Assembly: GCF_000525835.1 (NCBI RefSeq)
Contig: NZ_AODD01000008.1
Coordinates: 44,696 to 108,695 of the forward strand
Origin: Listeria grandensis FSL F6-0971
Lineage (GTDB): Bacteria; Bacillota; Bacilli; Lactobacillales; Listeriaceae
Direction: 5' to 3'
Length of the DNA stretch: 64,000 nucleotides
The notes beneath the pieces were generated by a model. That model was not told where the DNA came from, searched no databases, and saw nothing but the letters and a program-made list of their open reading frames with translations. Of this stretch, positions 45,066 through 54,417 are shown piece after piece. A program made the translations under genes and the position numbers. How positions within the stretch are numbered: the stretch's first letter is position 1; each line of letters starts with the position of its first letter.

Positions 45066-45467
45066 TTATTCCGATTGGACAACGATACTTTTCCTAGCAA
45101 GTTGAGACAATACGCAATGAAAATATTTTGGATTGGCGTACATGTGATCTAAATAATAGTCTTTCCTCGCCGTGAATAACATGATATCTGTTAACGCGAT
45201 GATCTCGTATACATTGGCCTTTATAGGATCTGGCCATTCTATCAAGTTCTCAACACCCACTAAATCGTACTGATCTAAAAATGCCAACCTATGATCCCCA
45301 TTCTCATGACAAAACCGCATAATCGCTTGTCCTTTCATGATGCAACCAATAACCTCTTTATCCTTCGCATTACAATATACTACTTCCCCTTGCTTCCAAT
45401 GCTCCATTTTTGTGTACATACTTTTCAGATAGTGATCTTCCGTTAAAAACCGAACTAATTTTTCCAA
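45066..45467 (-). CDS. Crp/PrfA-like sensor domain without DNA-binding domain
   Basis: Protein of 133 residues starting at TTG 45467 (GAGGTGG upstream). It matches the cNMP-binding-like half of PrfA/Crp-type proteins (region C-I-M-K-G-Q-A-I-M-R-F followed by F-L-D-Q-Y-D-L-V-G-V-E-N-L-I), as in the regulator at 5310-6020 (G-D-I-I-G-L-E-N-L-I), and stops within the dimerisation helix. None of the three frames after the stop encodes a helix-turn-helix, so a simple frameshift does not explain it: the C-terminal half is gone. It could be a remnant or a dominant-negative or sensor partner that forms heterodimers with the other PrfA-like proteins. It is the last gene of cluster 2, 38 bases after the epimerase. 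Confidence 0.7.
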   Translation of the reverse strand: MEKLVRFLTEDHYLKSMYTKMEHWKQGEVVYCNAKDKEVIGCIMKGQAIMRFCHENGDHRLAFLDQYDLVGVENLIEWPDPIKANVYEIIALTDIMLFTARKDYYLDHMYANPKYFHCVLSQLARKSIVVQSE

Positions 45468-45505
45468 TTAATCCACCTCGCATATCCTAAAATAAGCCGT
45501 TATTC

Positions 45506-46438
45506 TTAATAATTTTTCCAGTATGCTGTTAATCCTTCATAAACGTTATACCTTGGCTCGAATCCAAGTTTCCTTAATTTCTCAATTCCTGCCACAGATG
45601 CATGAATATCACCCTGCCTCGGCTCTTCGTACATTGTTTCTATCGTATTGCCAGTAATATCTTGATATTGACCGATTAACTCGTTTAATGAGGTTTCCTG
45701 CCCTGTTCCAATGTTGTAAACCTCGCCTTTCGACTTTTCATGATGAGCGATCAATACTAAAGCATCGATGACATCTTTAATAAAAACAAAGTCGCGTGTC
45801 TGATTGCCATTCCCATACACAGTAAACCTTCCCTGCTCCTCTGTTGAAAATGCTTTTGTCAAAATCGAAATAACACCTGAATACGGCGACTCTGGGTTTT
45901 GCCGCATACCGTATACATTGAAAAAACGAACGGCACTCGTATTTAAACCATACAACGCATTGTATGCCAACACGTATTGCTCAGATGCTAATTTATCAAT
46001 CGCGTAAGGTGTCAAGGGCTTCACTGGTGAAAATTCCGTTTTCGGCAATGTTTTTTCATCTCCAAACACCGCTGCCGAAGACGCAAATACAAATCTTTTC
46101 ACTGGGTGCTTTTGATTTCTAGCATGTTCTAGCAAGGAGACCGTTGCCTTAAAGTTCGTTTCTAATGTTTCATGCGGCCTTTCAACTGACTCTGCAACAC
46201 TCGCAATAGCTGCTAAATGATAAATATAATCAAATTCATATGTTGTAAAGAGGTAGGTTAACATTTCGTTATCCGTGATATCGCCTTCGTAAACCGTAAT
46301 ATCGCTATGTGGCTGAACATTCTCTCTCCTCCCTGTAGATATATTGTCCACAATAACAACTTTACTTTCTGCAGCTATTCTGTGGGCTAAATGGGAGCCG
46401 ATAAAGCCTAGCCCCCCTGTTATTAAAACCGTTGACAT
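45506..46438 (-). CDS. NAD-dependent UDP-sugar 4-epimerase (GalE-like), cluster 2
   Basis: Extended SDR of 310 residues. Rossmann motif TGGLGFIGSHL at 7-17, D-N-I-S-T-G-R-R-E near 32, catalytic S-S-A-A-V-F-G near 117 with Y-A-I-D-K (Y-x-x-x-K) near 144, N-V-Y-G-M-R-Q-N-P and R-D-F-V-F-I-K-D-V. Similar enzymes interconvert UDP-Glc/Gal, UDP-GlcNAc/GalNAc or UDP-GlcA/GalA. With the UDP-glucose dehydrogenase in the same cluster a UDP-GlcA 4-epimerase is possible. It is preceded by a small HTH gene, as its counterpart in cluster 1 is followed by one. Confidence 0.87.
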   Translation of the reverse strand: MSTVLITGGLGFIGSHLAHRIAAESKVVIVDNISTGRRENVQPHSDITVYEGDITDNEMLTYLFTTYEFDYIYHLAAIASVAESVERPHETLETNFKATVSLLEHARNQKHPVKRFVFASSAAVFGDEKTLPKTEFSPVKPLTPYAIDKLASEQYVLAYNALYGLNTSAVRFFNVYGMRQNPESPYSGVISILTKAFSTEEQGRFTVYGNGNQTRDFVFIKDVIDALVLIAHHEKSKGEVYNIGTGQETSLNELIGQYQDITGNTIETMYEEPRQGDIHASVAGIEKLRKLGFEPRYNVYEGLTAYWKNY

Positions 46439-46456
46439 GATTAGTTACCTCTTTCA

Positions 46457-46702
46457 TTATTTTCTGTAATCAAAAGGACGGTACTTATACCTCAGATCCT
46501 TTTGAGAATTTGATCGTTCGATGATTTCATCTCTAAAATAAAGCACTACACCTGACTTGTTTATACGTTGAATTTTATTGCGATTAACAAGCGAGTAAAA
46601 ACTTTGCTTCGATATTTGTAGTATATTAATCGCTTCTGTGGTTGATACAAAATAGTCATCAAGAAATTGTAATTTTACTTCCTTCGATAAATTAGCCTTC
46701 AC
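46457..46702 (-). CDS. Small excisionase/MerR-type helix-turn-helix protein in cluster 2
   Basis: Product of 81 residues with a helix-turn-helix of the excisionase type (F-V-S-T-T-E-A-I-N-I-L-Q-I-S-K-Q-S-F-Y-S-L-V), followed by the wing G-V-V-L-Y-F-R-D-E. It is a paralogue of the 75-residue protein at 12092-12319. It overlaps the flippase gene by 4 bases and precedes the epimerase by 18, so it is part of the operon. A role as local regulator is inferred from its embedding in the operon; no phage or integrase gene is near. Confidence 0.7.
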   Translation of the reverse strand: MKANLSKEVKLQFLDDYFVSTTEAINILQISKQSFYSLVNRNKIQRINKSGVVLYFRDEIIERSNSQKDLRYKYRPFDYRK

Positions 46703-48193
46703 GTCTCTTCCATCCTTTTATCTTTTGACGGTTTTTTTCGAAAACTACGGATAATATAATATAAAATCTCATCATTTCTCATGAGCAGGAGCGATATATA
46801 GCTCCCTATACCTACGAAACACTGGACCACTAACGTGTAAAACGCTGGCCCAGAGTATACATACGGTACGGCAAAAATACATGCCATCATGATAAAACTA
46901 TAGGTTACATATGGCATCATGATAAGGATCATCTGCTTCACATGGAGCAAATCTCTTATAAAATATATTTGGATGCTAACAATAACTAAATTCCCTACTA
47001 AAAAGGATAATGCGGTTCCTTCGCTGGCTAGTACAGTCACAATATACAAATTAAAACCAAAACTCATCGCGGAACCGATGATTCCCGAATAAGCGTACGC
47101 TTTATTTTGACCGCGAATCACCATAATCTGCGTTCCAAATAAATCACTCATCGCGGCTAAAAATAACGACAGGATCAGCACAATAATAACTGGCACCACC
47201 GGCATAAAGTCAATGCCTAAGAAAACATGGATAAGCGCATCAGAAACAGCTACAACGCCCAAACATACTGGTAACACCGAGGCGCAAATATAGCGAAAGA
47301 AAAACGTAAGCATACTACGAAACTGCTCCCTATCGCCGACCTCATAATAGTGGACGAGTCGAGGCATTAAAACAGCAGACAAGGCTTGGACAAACAACAA
47401 ACCAATCGTATATAACTTATACGCCTGATTATAATATCCGACCTCCACCTCCCCTTGCACTGCCCCGAGCACAACACGATTCACAGATATATAAACCATG
47501 GTCGAAACCGGAATCACCGCCAATATCAAAATAGGTCTCAGATGTTTTTTCAAGCTTGCTTTTTGTACACTAAACCCGCCTAATTCACGAATGAGAAAGA
47601 ACCAAATATAGACTTGCCCTAGCAATAATAAAAAACAATTCATAAATACATAGAGCCAAAGGTCTTCCTCTGATTTCACGAATAGAAAAATACTAGATAT
47701 TGTCACCATTCGGATTAAAATCGTACGCACCATTATTTTCCTCAGCTCACCTCGTGCAATAAAATACCAGGAGATGTCGAATCCATAGGCGATAATCATA
47801 AATCCATACGTATAAAACACACTACTACCCTCGAAAAAAAGCGTAACGAGCAATAAATACAGCAATAGCATCGTAACCATTGCAATAAACTGGATTCCAA
47901 AAACGCCACCAAATTCACTTTTAAGCGCTTTTTTATGTGCCTTAGTATCATTACGATCCGATTCCGCTTGAAATTGACTGTCCACAGAAGCAATGACCTT
48001 CTTGCCGTAGCTTGCTATTCCGAGCATGACAAACACTAAAAACATTTGTACAAAAGAATTCGCATAAGCATCTTCCCCAATTTTTTTCTGGCCCCAAAAC
48101 TCGAACTACATAAGGTGTTGTCAGCAATGGTGTGATGACCATGAAAAACTGATAAAGCATCATGAAAATATAATTTATTTTTTGCTTACTCAT
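46699..48193 (-). pseudogene. Polysaccharide flippase (Wzx, TuaB-like), frameshift at an A7 run
   Basis: Flippase of about 497 residues and fourteen predicted transmembrane helices. ATG 48193 starts just after the stop of the GT4 gene (TAAAATG). The first 37 codons (M-S-K-Q-K-I-N-Y-I-F) end in V-R-V-L-G-P-E-K and then run out of frame at a run of seven A (T7 at 48081-48087). With six, the protein reads E-K-I-G-E-D-A-Y-A and joins the long frame that ends at 46699. Without repair only a start at ATG 48045, lacking the first helices, is available. A homopolymer error is likely. Confidence 0.85.
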
Positions 48194-48194
48194 T

Positions 48195-49367
48195 TTACTG
48201 ACCAAGTTTCTTCGCGAGCGACTTCTCATAAACCGTCAGAACTTGCTTCGCGAGCGACTCCCAGTTTAGTTGATCCTCGATGTCTTTTTTTCCATTGGCG
48301 CCGTATAATGCTCGTTTCGCAGGGTCCGAAAGTAGCTTTTCCAAGCCTTCTGCAACTGCCTCACTTGATTTCGGCAAAATGGTAATGCCTGTGATACCGT
48401 TCCTTACTATATCTGGATTACCTCCGATATCTGTCGCGACAATAGGTTTTTCACATGCCATTGCCTCTAACACAGAAATACTGCAGCCCTCTTCCAAAGA
48501 CGTTTGCAGAAAAATATCGCCCGTGTTTACGACGGAAAGAATATCCGTATTTTTAATCCTACCGAGAAAATGAACTCTTGGGTTATATCCAGTACTAGCA
48601 CCAATTTTTTTCTCAAAATAATGAAGTTCTGGTCCATCGCCTGCTAAAAAAAAGCTCAGTTTATCATGTTTTTGAAGCAAGTCAGGAATGGCATCTATTA
48701 AATAACCCATCCCCTTCTCCTCAGACATCCGGTTTGTTGTTACGACAACTGTATGATCATTCGGAATACCATATTCTAGCCTGGTCTTTTGCCTAAGCTC
48801 TTGATCGGGATAAAAACTTGTTGGATCAACGCCATTTGGAATCCTTGTCACGCCGCTATCCGGAAAAACAGCACGACTCATTTTTTCGATTTCATAGCTT
48901 GGGGAAATGATGTGGTCCGTGTAAGGAATCATCTTTTGTAATTTAGAAAAATGTCCGGATCGATACATTTCACGAAACCAGACAAAATGGTTCGTGTGGA
49001 CAATCGCGCCACTTGGAAATTGGATATTTCGCATCACCTTGGAATCTTTGTTCAGCGTGTGCCAGTGAATGATGTCAATCGCGTCAATCGCTATCAACTG
49101 CTTGATAATTCTCCGCGTCCGCCTTACATATTCCAAATCCTGAACCTTCTTAATCGGCGAAAATGGCACTCGAATCACGCGCAAGCCATCCAATGTTTCT
49201 TCCTTGGTTTGCACACCAAATCCATCATATTTTGTAAGCACGATCACCTCATGTCCTTCTTTTAAAAGTTGCTTACTAAGCTCATACACATACGCGGCAA
49301 CACCTCCAATATTCGGTAAAAAATCACTCGATAACATTAAAATTCGTTGTTTTTGAGTCGTCATCAT
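48195..49367 (-). CDS. Family 4 glycosyltransferase (TuaC-like), cluster 2
   Basis: GT-B retaining glycosyltransferase of 390 residues. ATG 49367 overlaps the stop of the sugar transferase gene by one base (TAATG), replacing the longer frame that starts inside that gene. N-terminal S-S-D-F-L-P-N-I-G-G-V-A-A-Y-V, central H-T-N-H-F-V-W, C-terminal N-R-M-S-E-E-K-G-M-G-Y-L and E-E-G-C-S-I-S-V-L-E-A-M-A-C (the E-x7-E signature). It adds a sugar to the lipid-linked unit of cluster 2; donor unknown. Confidence 0.87.
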   Translation of the reverse strand: MMTTQKQRILMLSSDFLPNIGGVAAYVYELSKQLLKEGHEVIVLTKYDGFGVQTKEETLDGLRVIRVPFSPIKKVQDLEYVRRTRRIIKQLIAIDAIDIIHWHTLNKDSKVMRNIQFPSGAIVHTNHFVWFREMYRSGHFSKLQKMIPYTDHIISPSYEIEKMSRAVFPDSGVTRIPNGVDPTSFYPDQELRQKTRLEYGIPNDHTVVVTTNRMSEEKGMGYLIDAIPDLLQKHDKLSFFLAGDGPELHYFEKKIGASTGYNPRVHFLGRIKNTDILSVVNTGDIFLQTSLEEGCSISVLEAMACEKPIVATDIGGNPDIVRNGITGITILPKSSEAVAEGLEKLLSDPAKRALYGANGKKDIEDQLNWESLAKQVLTVYEKSLAKKLGQ

Positions 49368-50014
49368 TAAACCGATCCTTTCCCCGCTATAACCAGCCAA
49401 ACCGTCTTAAAGAAAATCACAACGTCTAGCATCGCTGTCTTTTTTTCAATGTATTCTAAATCCAACCGTATTTTTTCACCATTATTAATATCGCTTCTGC
49501 CATTAATTTGCGCCCAACCAGTAATACCCGGCTTCACCATCAGACGCTTCTTCTGCTCTTTTGAATAACACGACGTAATCGGCACAATCTCTGGACGCGG
49601 ACCAATCAATGACATATTCCCAAGTAGCACATTCACAAATTGCGGCAACTCGTCAATACTAAATTTACGAATAAAATTCCCTACTTTCGTCACACGCGCA
49701 TCTTGCTCCCCCGTATTTTTAAACACAAATGTATCAGGAACACCGTTATCCCAAACATAATCATGCGCCGTAGTGCTCGCTGTGCTCAATCCCATCGACC
49801 TAAATTTATAAATCGTAAACGGCACATCATTTTCACCACTACGTTCTTGTTTAAAAATAATTGCTCCCCCGTCTTCTAATTTAATCGCAATAGCTACTAG
49901 CAAAAATATCGGCGAGAGGAGCACGATTGCAATCAATGACACAATCATATCCACCGCACGTTTACTACCATAATAACTATCTCTTGCTAGCCTACTTGAT
50001 ATCGCATTTAGCAT
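49367..50014 (-). CDS. Initiating sugar-1-phosphate transferase (PGT), cluster 2
   Basis: Monotopic phosphoglycosyltransferase of 215 residues, intact. Membrane segment about 20-45, F-K-Q-E-R-S-G and Y-K-F-R-S-M near 70, D-E-L-P-Q-F-V-N-V-L-L-G-N-M-S with the catalytic Asp-Glu pair near 120, G-P-R-P-E near 138, and P-G-I-T-G-W-A-Q-I-N-G-R. It ends A-G-K-G-S-V, the usual ending that its cluster-1 relative loses by frameshift. Starts the repeat unit on undecaprenyl phosphate. It is coupled to the GT4 gene by TAATG. Confidence 0.9.
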   Translation of the reverse strand: MLNAISSRLARDSYYGSKRAVDMIVSLIAIVLLSPIFLLVAIAIKLEDGGAIIFKQERSGENDVPFTIYKFRSMGLSTASTTAHDYVWDNGVPDTFVFKNTGEQDARVTKVGNFIRKFSIDELPQFVNVLLGNMSLIGPRPEIVPITSCYSKEQKKRLMVKPGITGWAQINGRSDINNGEKIRLDLEYIEKKTAMLDVVIFFKTVWLVIAGKGSV

Positions 50015-50030
50015 AATAGTTCCTCTCCCT

Positions 50031-51374
50031 TCACTTAGATAATCCTACTAATTCTTCTTGATATCGCTGCACTTTCGGACGGCCAATCGAAACATAATGT
50101 ACCTCTTCTAGCGCCGCCATTTCGGCCACATCAAAGCAATTACGTCCATCATAAATGTGCACAGACCTCATCTTTTCGCTAAAATCACTTGGCGCCACTG
50201 ACACTATTTCTGGCCACTCTGTAAAAATAAAACAGATTTCTGTATCTGATATCGCTGCTAACGCCGAATCTGCGTAAGCTACTCGATCTTGAAAAATGGA
50301 TCGGGCATTTTCCATTCCAACTGGATCGTATACCGTCACATCTGCGCCATCTTTTATCAGCTCAAAAATATTCCAAATCGCCGGCGACTCACGCAAATCA
50401 TCTGTGCCCGGTTTAAACGTCAATCCAAGTACGGATACGCTTCTCCCTGCCAAGCTACCAAAATCCTGTTTTGCCTGATGAAGCAACTTATAAATTTGGT
50501 CTTGATTCACATCAATCGTTGCTTTCACGGTTCGTAAATCATAGCCAACATCTTCCGCCAAACGGTACAGCGCTTTAGTATCCTTAGGAAAACAAGAACC
50601 GCCATAACCCACACCTGCATTCAAAAACTGCTTCCCAATCCGCGGATCAAGCCCCATGCCTTGCGTTACACCATCAATATTCGCGCCTAGTTTTTCGCAT
50701 AGATTGGCGATATCATTAATAAACGAAATTTTTAATGCTAGGAAGTCATTCGAAGCGTACTTGATCATTTCAGCGCTAACCAAATCGGTCACCACAACTG
50801 GTTGCTTAAACCCAGAATAGACCGCACGCATTCTCATCTCCGCCTGTTCTGTCTCGACGCCAAGCACAATCCGAGCACCATGTAGCGTATCATTGACCGC
50901 CGTCCCTTGTGACAAAAACTCAGGTGCCGAAACAATTTCCAATGCATTTTCCGCATCACGGCGGTCATTTATAAAGGCCTTGACTTGTTGGTTGGTCCCC
51001 ACTGGCACCGTTGATTTCATCACGATCAGCGTATCTTTTTTGGCATAGTTCGCAATATCTTCGGCCACCTCATAAATGTATGTTAAACTCGCAGAACCAT
51101 CCGCCTGTTCTGGCGTTCCCACACAAATAAAAATCACATCTGCTTCTCGGTACGCCCGTGTCATATCTATTGTAAAACCTAGCGTTCCACGGTCGATGTT
51201 TTGCTGTATCATCGCCTCCAAACCCGGCTCATAAATCGGTGAGACGCCTTCTTTTAATTGCGTGATTTTGGATTCGCTAATATCCGCACATACAACCGTT
51301 TTTCCAGTCTGCGCTAGGCTCGTCCCAGTCACTAAACCAACGTATCCAACGCCGGCCATCACTATTTTTTCCAT
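50031..51374 (-). CDS. ugd: UDP-glucose 6-dehydrogenase
   Basis: NAD-dependent enzyme of 447 residues that oxidises UDP-glucose to UDP-glucuronate. N-terminal G-V-G-Y-V-G-L-V-T-G near 8, V-C-A-D-I-S near 31, central S-Q-G-T-A near 160, active-site cysteine in G-Y-G-G-S-C-F-P-K-D near 265, and C-terminal L-G-L-T-F-K-P-G-T-D-D-L-R-E-S-P. This pattern is that of UDP-glucose dehydrogenase (TuaD type) rather than WecC as in cluster 1. It makes glucuronate the likely acidic sugar of polymer 2. It lies 17 bases after the GT2 gene. Confidence 0.92.
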   Translation of the reverse strand: MEKIVMAGVGYVGLVTGTSLAQTGKTVVCADISESKITQLKEGVSPIYEPGLEAMIQQNIDRGTLGFTIDMTRAYREADVIFICVGTPEQADGSASLTYIYEVAEDIANYAKKDTLIVMKSTVPVGTNQQVKAFINDRRDAENALEIVSAPEFLSQGTAVNDTLHGARIVLGVETEQAEMRMRAVYSGFKQPVVVTDLVSAEMIKYASNDFLALKISFINDIANLCEKLGANIDGVTQGMGLDPRIGKQFLNAGVGYGGSCFPKDTKALYRLAEDVGYDLRTVKATIDVNQDQIYKLLHQAKQDFGSLAGRSVSVLGLTFKPGTDDLRESPAIWNIFELIKDGADVTVYDPVGMENARSIFQDRVAYADSALAAISDTEICFIFTEWPEIVSVAPSDFSEKMRSVHIYDGRNCFDVAEMAALEEVHYVSIGRPKVQRYQEELVGLSK

Positions 51375-51390
51375 TGCTTTACACCCTTTC

Positions 51391-52158
51391 CTAAAAAATT
51401 CGCTTTTTCGTCGCGTTCATCATGTAGCCAATCATGCAGTAAGTCGCATACCATACCGGTAGGCTCATTGCTTCTCGGTACATTCGCCAATTGGCGCGTA
51501 GCATTTTCCATTTATTACTTGATAACGATCCTGAAGTACTCCGATAAAAGGCAGACGTCACTGGAATGCCGTGCGCGACATGCCCTTGTTTCAAAATGCC
51601 TAACCACGTTGCCGTATCTTGTCTCGATTTTAGTTTTGGCATCCTTACATCACCAACAACATGTCGATCGAGTAGCACTGTGAGACAACCGATAATCGTA
51701 TTTCGCAGTAATGCATGATAGGTAATCGTCTCTGGCACTCGAATAACTTTCCTCATGTTGCCCGATTCATCCACACTCTGATACGCCGTAAACGTAAAGC
51801 CGACACTCCGCTCTGCCATATACGAAACTTGCATACTAAGCTTGCCTCTATCCCAAAAATCATCACTATCTAAAAAAGCAATATATTGTCCACGTGCCGC
51901 TTCCAAACCCCGGTTTCTCGCCATCGCAGCACCTTCATTTCCTAGTGATGCCATTGCCGAAATCCTGTCATCACGCCTGACATTTTTATCAATAATTTCG
52001 CGACTTCCATCATTGGAACCGTCATCAATGATAATCAGCTCCCAATCCTCGTAAGTTTGCTGTAATACACTGTCAATCGCTTCTTGGAGATGTACTTCCG
52101 CGTTATAACAAGGCATAATCACACTGACTAAATCACCCTTCCACCGCTTTGTTTCCAA
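51391..52158 (-). CDS. Family 2 glycosyltransferase (TuaG-like), cluster 2
   Basis: GT-A inverting transferase of 255 residues. S-V-I-M-P-C-Y-N-A near 13, I-I-D-D-G-S-N-D-G near 44, D-S-D-D near 97 (metal) and T-A-T-W-L-G-I-L near 185. The pattern resembles TuaG of teichuronic acid clusters. It overlaps the upstream SGNH gene by 26 bases, so translation is probably coupled. Intact. Confidence 0.87.
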   Translation of the reverse strand: METKRWKGDLVSVIMPCYNAEVHLQEAIDSVLQQTYEDWELIIIDDGSNDGSREIIDKNVRRDDRISAMASLGNEGAAMARNRGLEAARGQYIAFLDSDDFWDRGKLSMQVSYMAERSVGFTFTAYQSVDESGNMRKVIRVPETITYHALLRNTIIGCLTVLLDRHVVGDVRMPKLKSRQDTATWLGILKQGHVAHGIPVTSAFYRSTSGSLSSNKWKMLRANWRMYREAMSLPVWYATYCMIGYMMNATKKRIF

Positions 52159-53023
52159 TGCTTTGCTCCTTCCTCAACGCTTTCAATAAATCATTCGTTC
52201 GCTTCCGTTGCCCATTTTTATTCACATGATACACAGAGTTATAAAAATATTCCGAATCATACATATACGAACTAGCGTTACCAATCACACTAAAATTCTG
52301 CTTTAAAAACCCTTCCAGATGCTCAAAAAACGGCTCCGTCTCGTACGCTGCAAAATACACGGTATCAGGATATGTAATGTACAGTTTAATGTCATGAAAC
52401 TCACAATACTTTTTCAAAGCCAACAAATACGCCGTGACCTCACCCTCTGCGAAATCCGCAAACTGCAACGGCACATTTTTATGCGGCGGAAGCTCGCTCC
52501 CCATCACATTCCGATAAAACCCCGACGGACTCATATCAAAAAACTTCTCCTCAAAACGCCTATTTAATACAACGTTTTTCATCATGTAATAGGCCCGCTC
52601 TTTCCAAGAGAACCGACGAAACTGCTCGCGGTCATACATCCGGAAATACTCATACGCAAAAACATCATACATTGGCCGGTCGTACAAACCATATGCCAGA
52701 GACAATACGAGTGTGTCGCCACTTCGCAAACACTCTTTGGCTCGATCCATAATAAATGCTGCGCCAAAACCAACATTAGAACCTAAGTTAACCGCGGGAG
52801 TCCCTAACTGTTCACTCAAAAAATCCGTATCAAAGCTGTATAGAACCTCACTACCGCCCGCGATCACAATTTTATTTTCCGTAATACCATTCGCATACGT
52901 CTGCTTTTCCATCAGCATTTGCCGTAAAATCTCGATCCGGCGTGATTTATAAAACCGACTGTATAACGCAATCACACCATAGCAAACCACACCTAACACA
53001 AATGCTCCAATTAGAATTCCCAT
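52133..53023 (-). CDS. Membrane-anchored SGNH-hydrolase-like protein in cluster 2
   Basis: Protein of 296 residues with one N-terminal transmembrane segment (about 4-22), the rest probably outside. The motifs fit an SGNH/GDSL-type fold: A-G-G-S-E near 55 (nucleophile serine), N-L-G-S-N near 78 (Gly/Asn oxyanion) and a C-terminal Y-H-V-N-K-N-G near 270 (His). Proteins of this kind add or remove O-acyl groups on polysaccharides (AlgX, DltD and PatB types). It is embedded in the operon between the polymerase (13-base overlap) and the GT2, which supports O-acetylation of polymer 2 after export. No membrane acyl donor (MBOAT) is in the window. Family assignment is tentative. Confidence 0.6.
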   Translation of the reverse strand: MGILIGAFVLGVVCYGVIALYSRFYKSRRIEILRQMLMEKQTYANGITENKIVIAGGSEVLYSFDTDFLSEQLGTPAVNLGSNVGFGAAFIMDRAKECLRSGDTLVLSLAYGLYDRPMYDVFAYEYFRMYDREQFRRFSWKERAYYMMKNVVLNRRFEEKFFDMSPSGFYRNVMGSELPPHKNVPLQFADFAEGEVTAYLLALKKYCEFHDIKLYITYPDTVYFAAYETEPFFEHLEGFLKQNFSVIGNASSYMYDSEYFYNSVYHVNKNGQRKRTNDLLKALRKEQSIGNKAVEG

Positions 53024-54399
53024 TTACCGTCCCTCCTCCAAAAAGCTTGATTACACACAATCGCCAGCACCAATCCTAACGCAATCCATAAAAACCGAAT
53101 CTCGATAATCGTACTAATACCCACCGATGCACTTAAAAATTCAGCCACAACCAAAACAGGAATAACAGCGAAAAAGCCATTTTGCATATGCATCCACAGG
53201 TATTTCACACTCAGAATCAGGGCAATCACCACGACCGCGAATAAAAAGGACGACCATAAACCAATATTACCTACCGACTCCAAGATAAAGTTATGCGGTG
53301 CCCGATATGCATTGCTGAGTGTTCCATGCCCCATAATCGAATTATTAAGCGCAATGGGCACATTACCAACACCAATACCTAAGAAATGCGAATCACTGAT
53401 AATCTGCATCGTTTTCTGATACATCATCATCCGCTCACTTGTCGAATTTCCTTTTTCCGTAAAAGCCGAAATAACATCCGTGAACAGACTACTATTTGCG
53501 GCTCCAAGTTGTAACACGTTGATCGATACAACCACGAGCAAACCGACAAACGAAGCAATCACACCCCACACGCGGAACCAAAGAACTAGTAACAGCACAA
53601 CCTCGACAATAAGCATAATCATCGACACACGCGAAAACGTATTAATGACTAGAAACCCGCTTATTCCAATTACCGCAGCGATGAACAAGTACTTCCCGCG
53701 CCAGCGCCACGTATGAATTCCCCACACAACTAGCGGCAAAAACATCACTAAAAATGCTCCAAAATCATTGTAATTGTATTGCAATCCCGCCGGCCGATAT
53801 TTATGCCGTTCTTGCGTATATTCCAATACATTTCCAGATAAACTCATATGCCAACCCGTCAAAACCTCAATCATGCCAATGACCAAACAAAAACCATAGA
53901 CGGCACTAATAAAATAGGTCACGATTGCTAAGTCCTTTTTCGAACGAACGTGGTATAACGTAATCATCATCAAATATCCCGCTTCAAAAACAAAATACAA
54001 ATAGCGAAACGTCGCGCTAATATAACTTGCCCAAAGCATCGAAGCCACATTACCAAAAAGCCAAAGCACGATTAAAATCACAATAACCTTCTCGATTTTG
54101 CTATATCCCAGCCGGTTTCGTGAAACGCTCCATAGAAACAGCGGCACATGTAGCAACAATAAAATCCGAAACAAGAAGATACTACTGTTACCTGAAAGCC
54201 CTAAATACGAGCCAAAGAAGGAGGTAATCACAATACCAATCCATAAGATGTACTCTATTTTTTCCAAATCAAGTAAGAATATTAGCGGGATCAGCATGAT
54301 ACAAACCGCCATCAAAATTCCTATACTATTCAACATTGCCGCGACGACGCCTAAACCAAGCATCACAATAAAAACAATCATTTTCCAATACTTAACCAC
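53011..54399 (-). CDS. O-antigen polymerase/ligase-like membrane protein (Wzy, TuaE-like), cluster 2
   Basis: Polytopic protein of 462 residues, about twelve transmembrane helices, with a large outer loop containing R-P-A-G-L-Q-Y-N-Y-N-D-F near 210 and A-P-H-N-F-I-L-E near 375, both features of Wzy and WaaL-type proteins (a conserved arginine and a His in the loops). It would polymerise lipid-linked units outside the cell. Located between the tyrosine kinase and the SGNH-like gene; overlaps the latter by 13 bases. Intact. Confidence 0.82.
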   Translation of the reverse strand: MVKYWKMIVFIVMLGLGVVAAMLNSIGILMAVCIMLIPLIFLLDLEKIEYILWIGIVITSFFGSYLGLSGNSSIFLFRILLLLHVPLFLWSVSRNRLGYSKIEKVIVILIVLWLFGNVASMLWASYISATFRYLYFVFEAGYLMMITLYHVRSKKDLAIVTYFISAVYGFCLVIGMIEVLTGWHMSLSGNVLEYTQERHKYRPAGLQYNYNDFGAFLVMFLPLVVWGIHTWRWRGKYLFIAAVIGISGFLVINTFSRVSMIMLIVEVVLLLVLWFRVWGVIASFVGLLVVVSINVLQLGAANSSLFTDVISAFTEKGNSTSERMMMYQKTMQIISDSHFLGIGVGNVPIALNNSIMGHGTLSNAYRAPHNFILESVGNIGLWSSFLFAVVVIALILSVKYLWMHMQNGFFAVIPVLVVAEFLSASVGISTIIEIRFLWIALGLVLAIVCNQAFWRRDGKWEF

Positions 54400-54417
54400 A
54401 GTCCACGCTCTTCTCTT

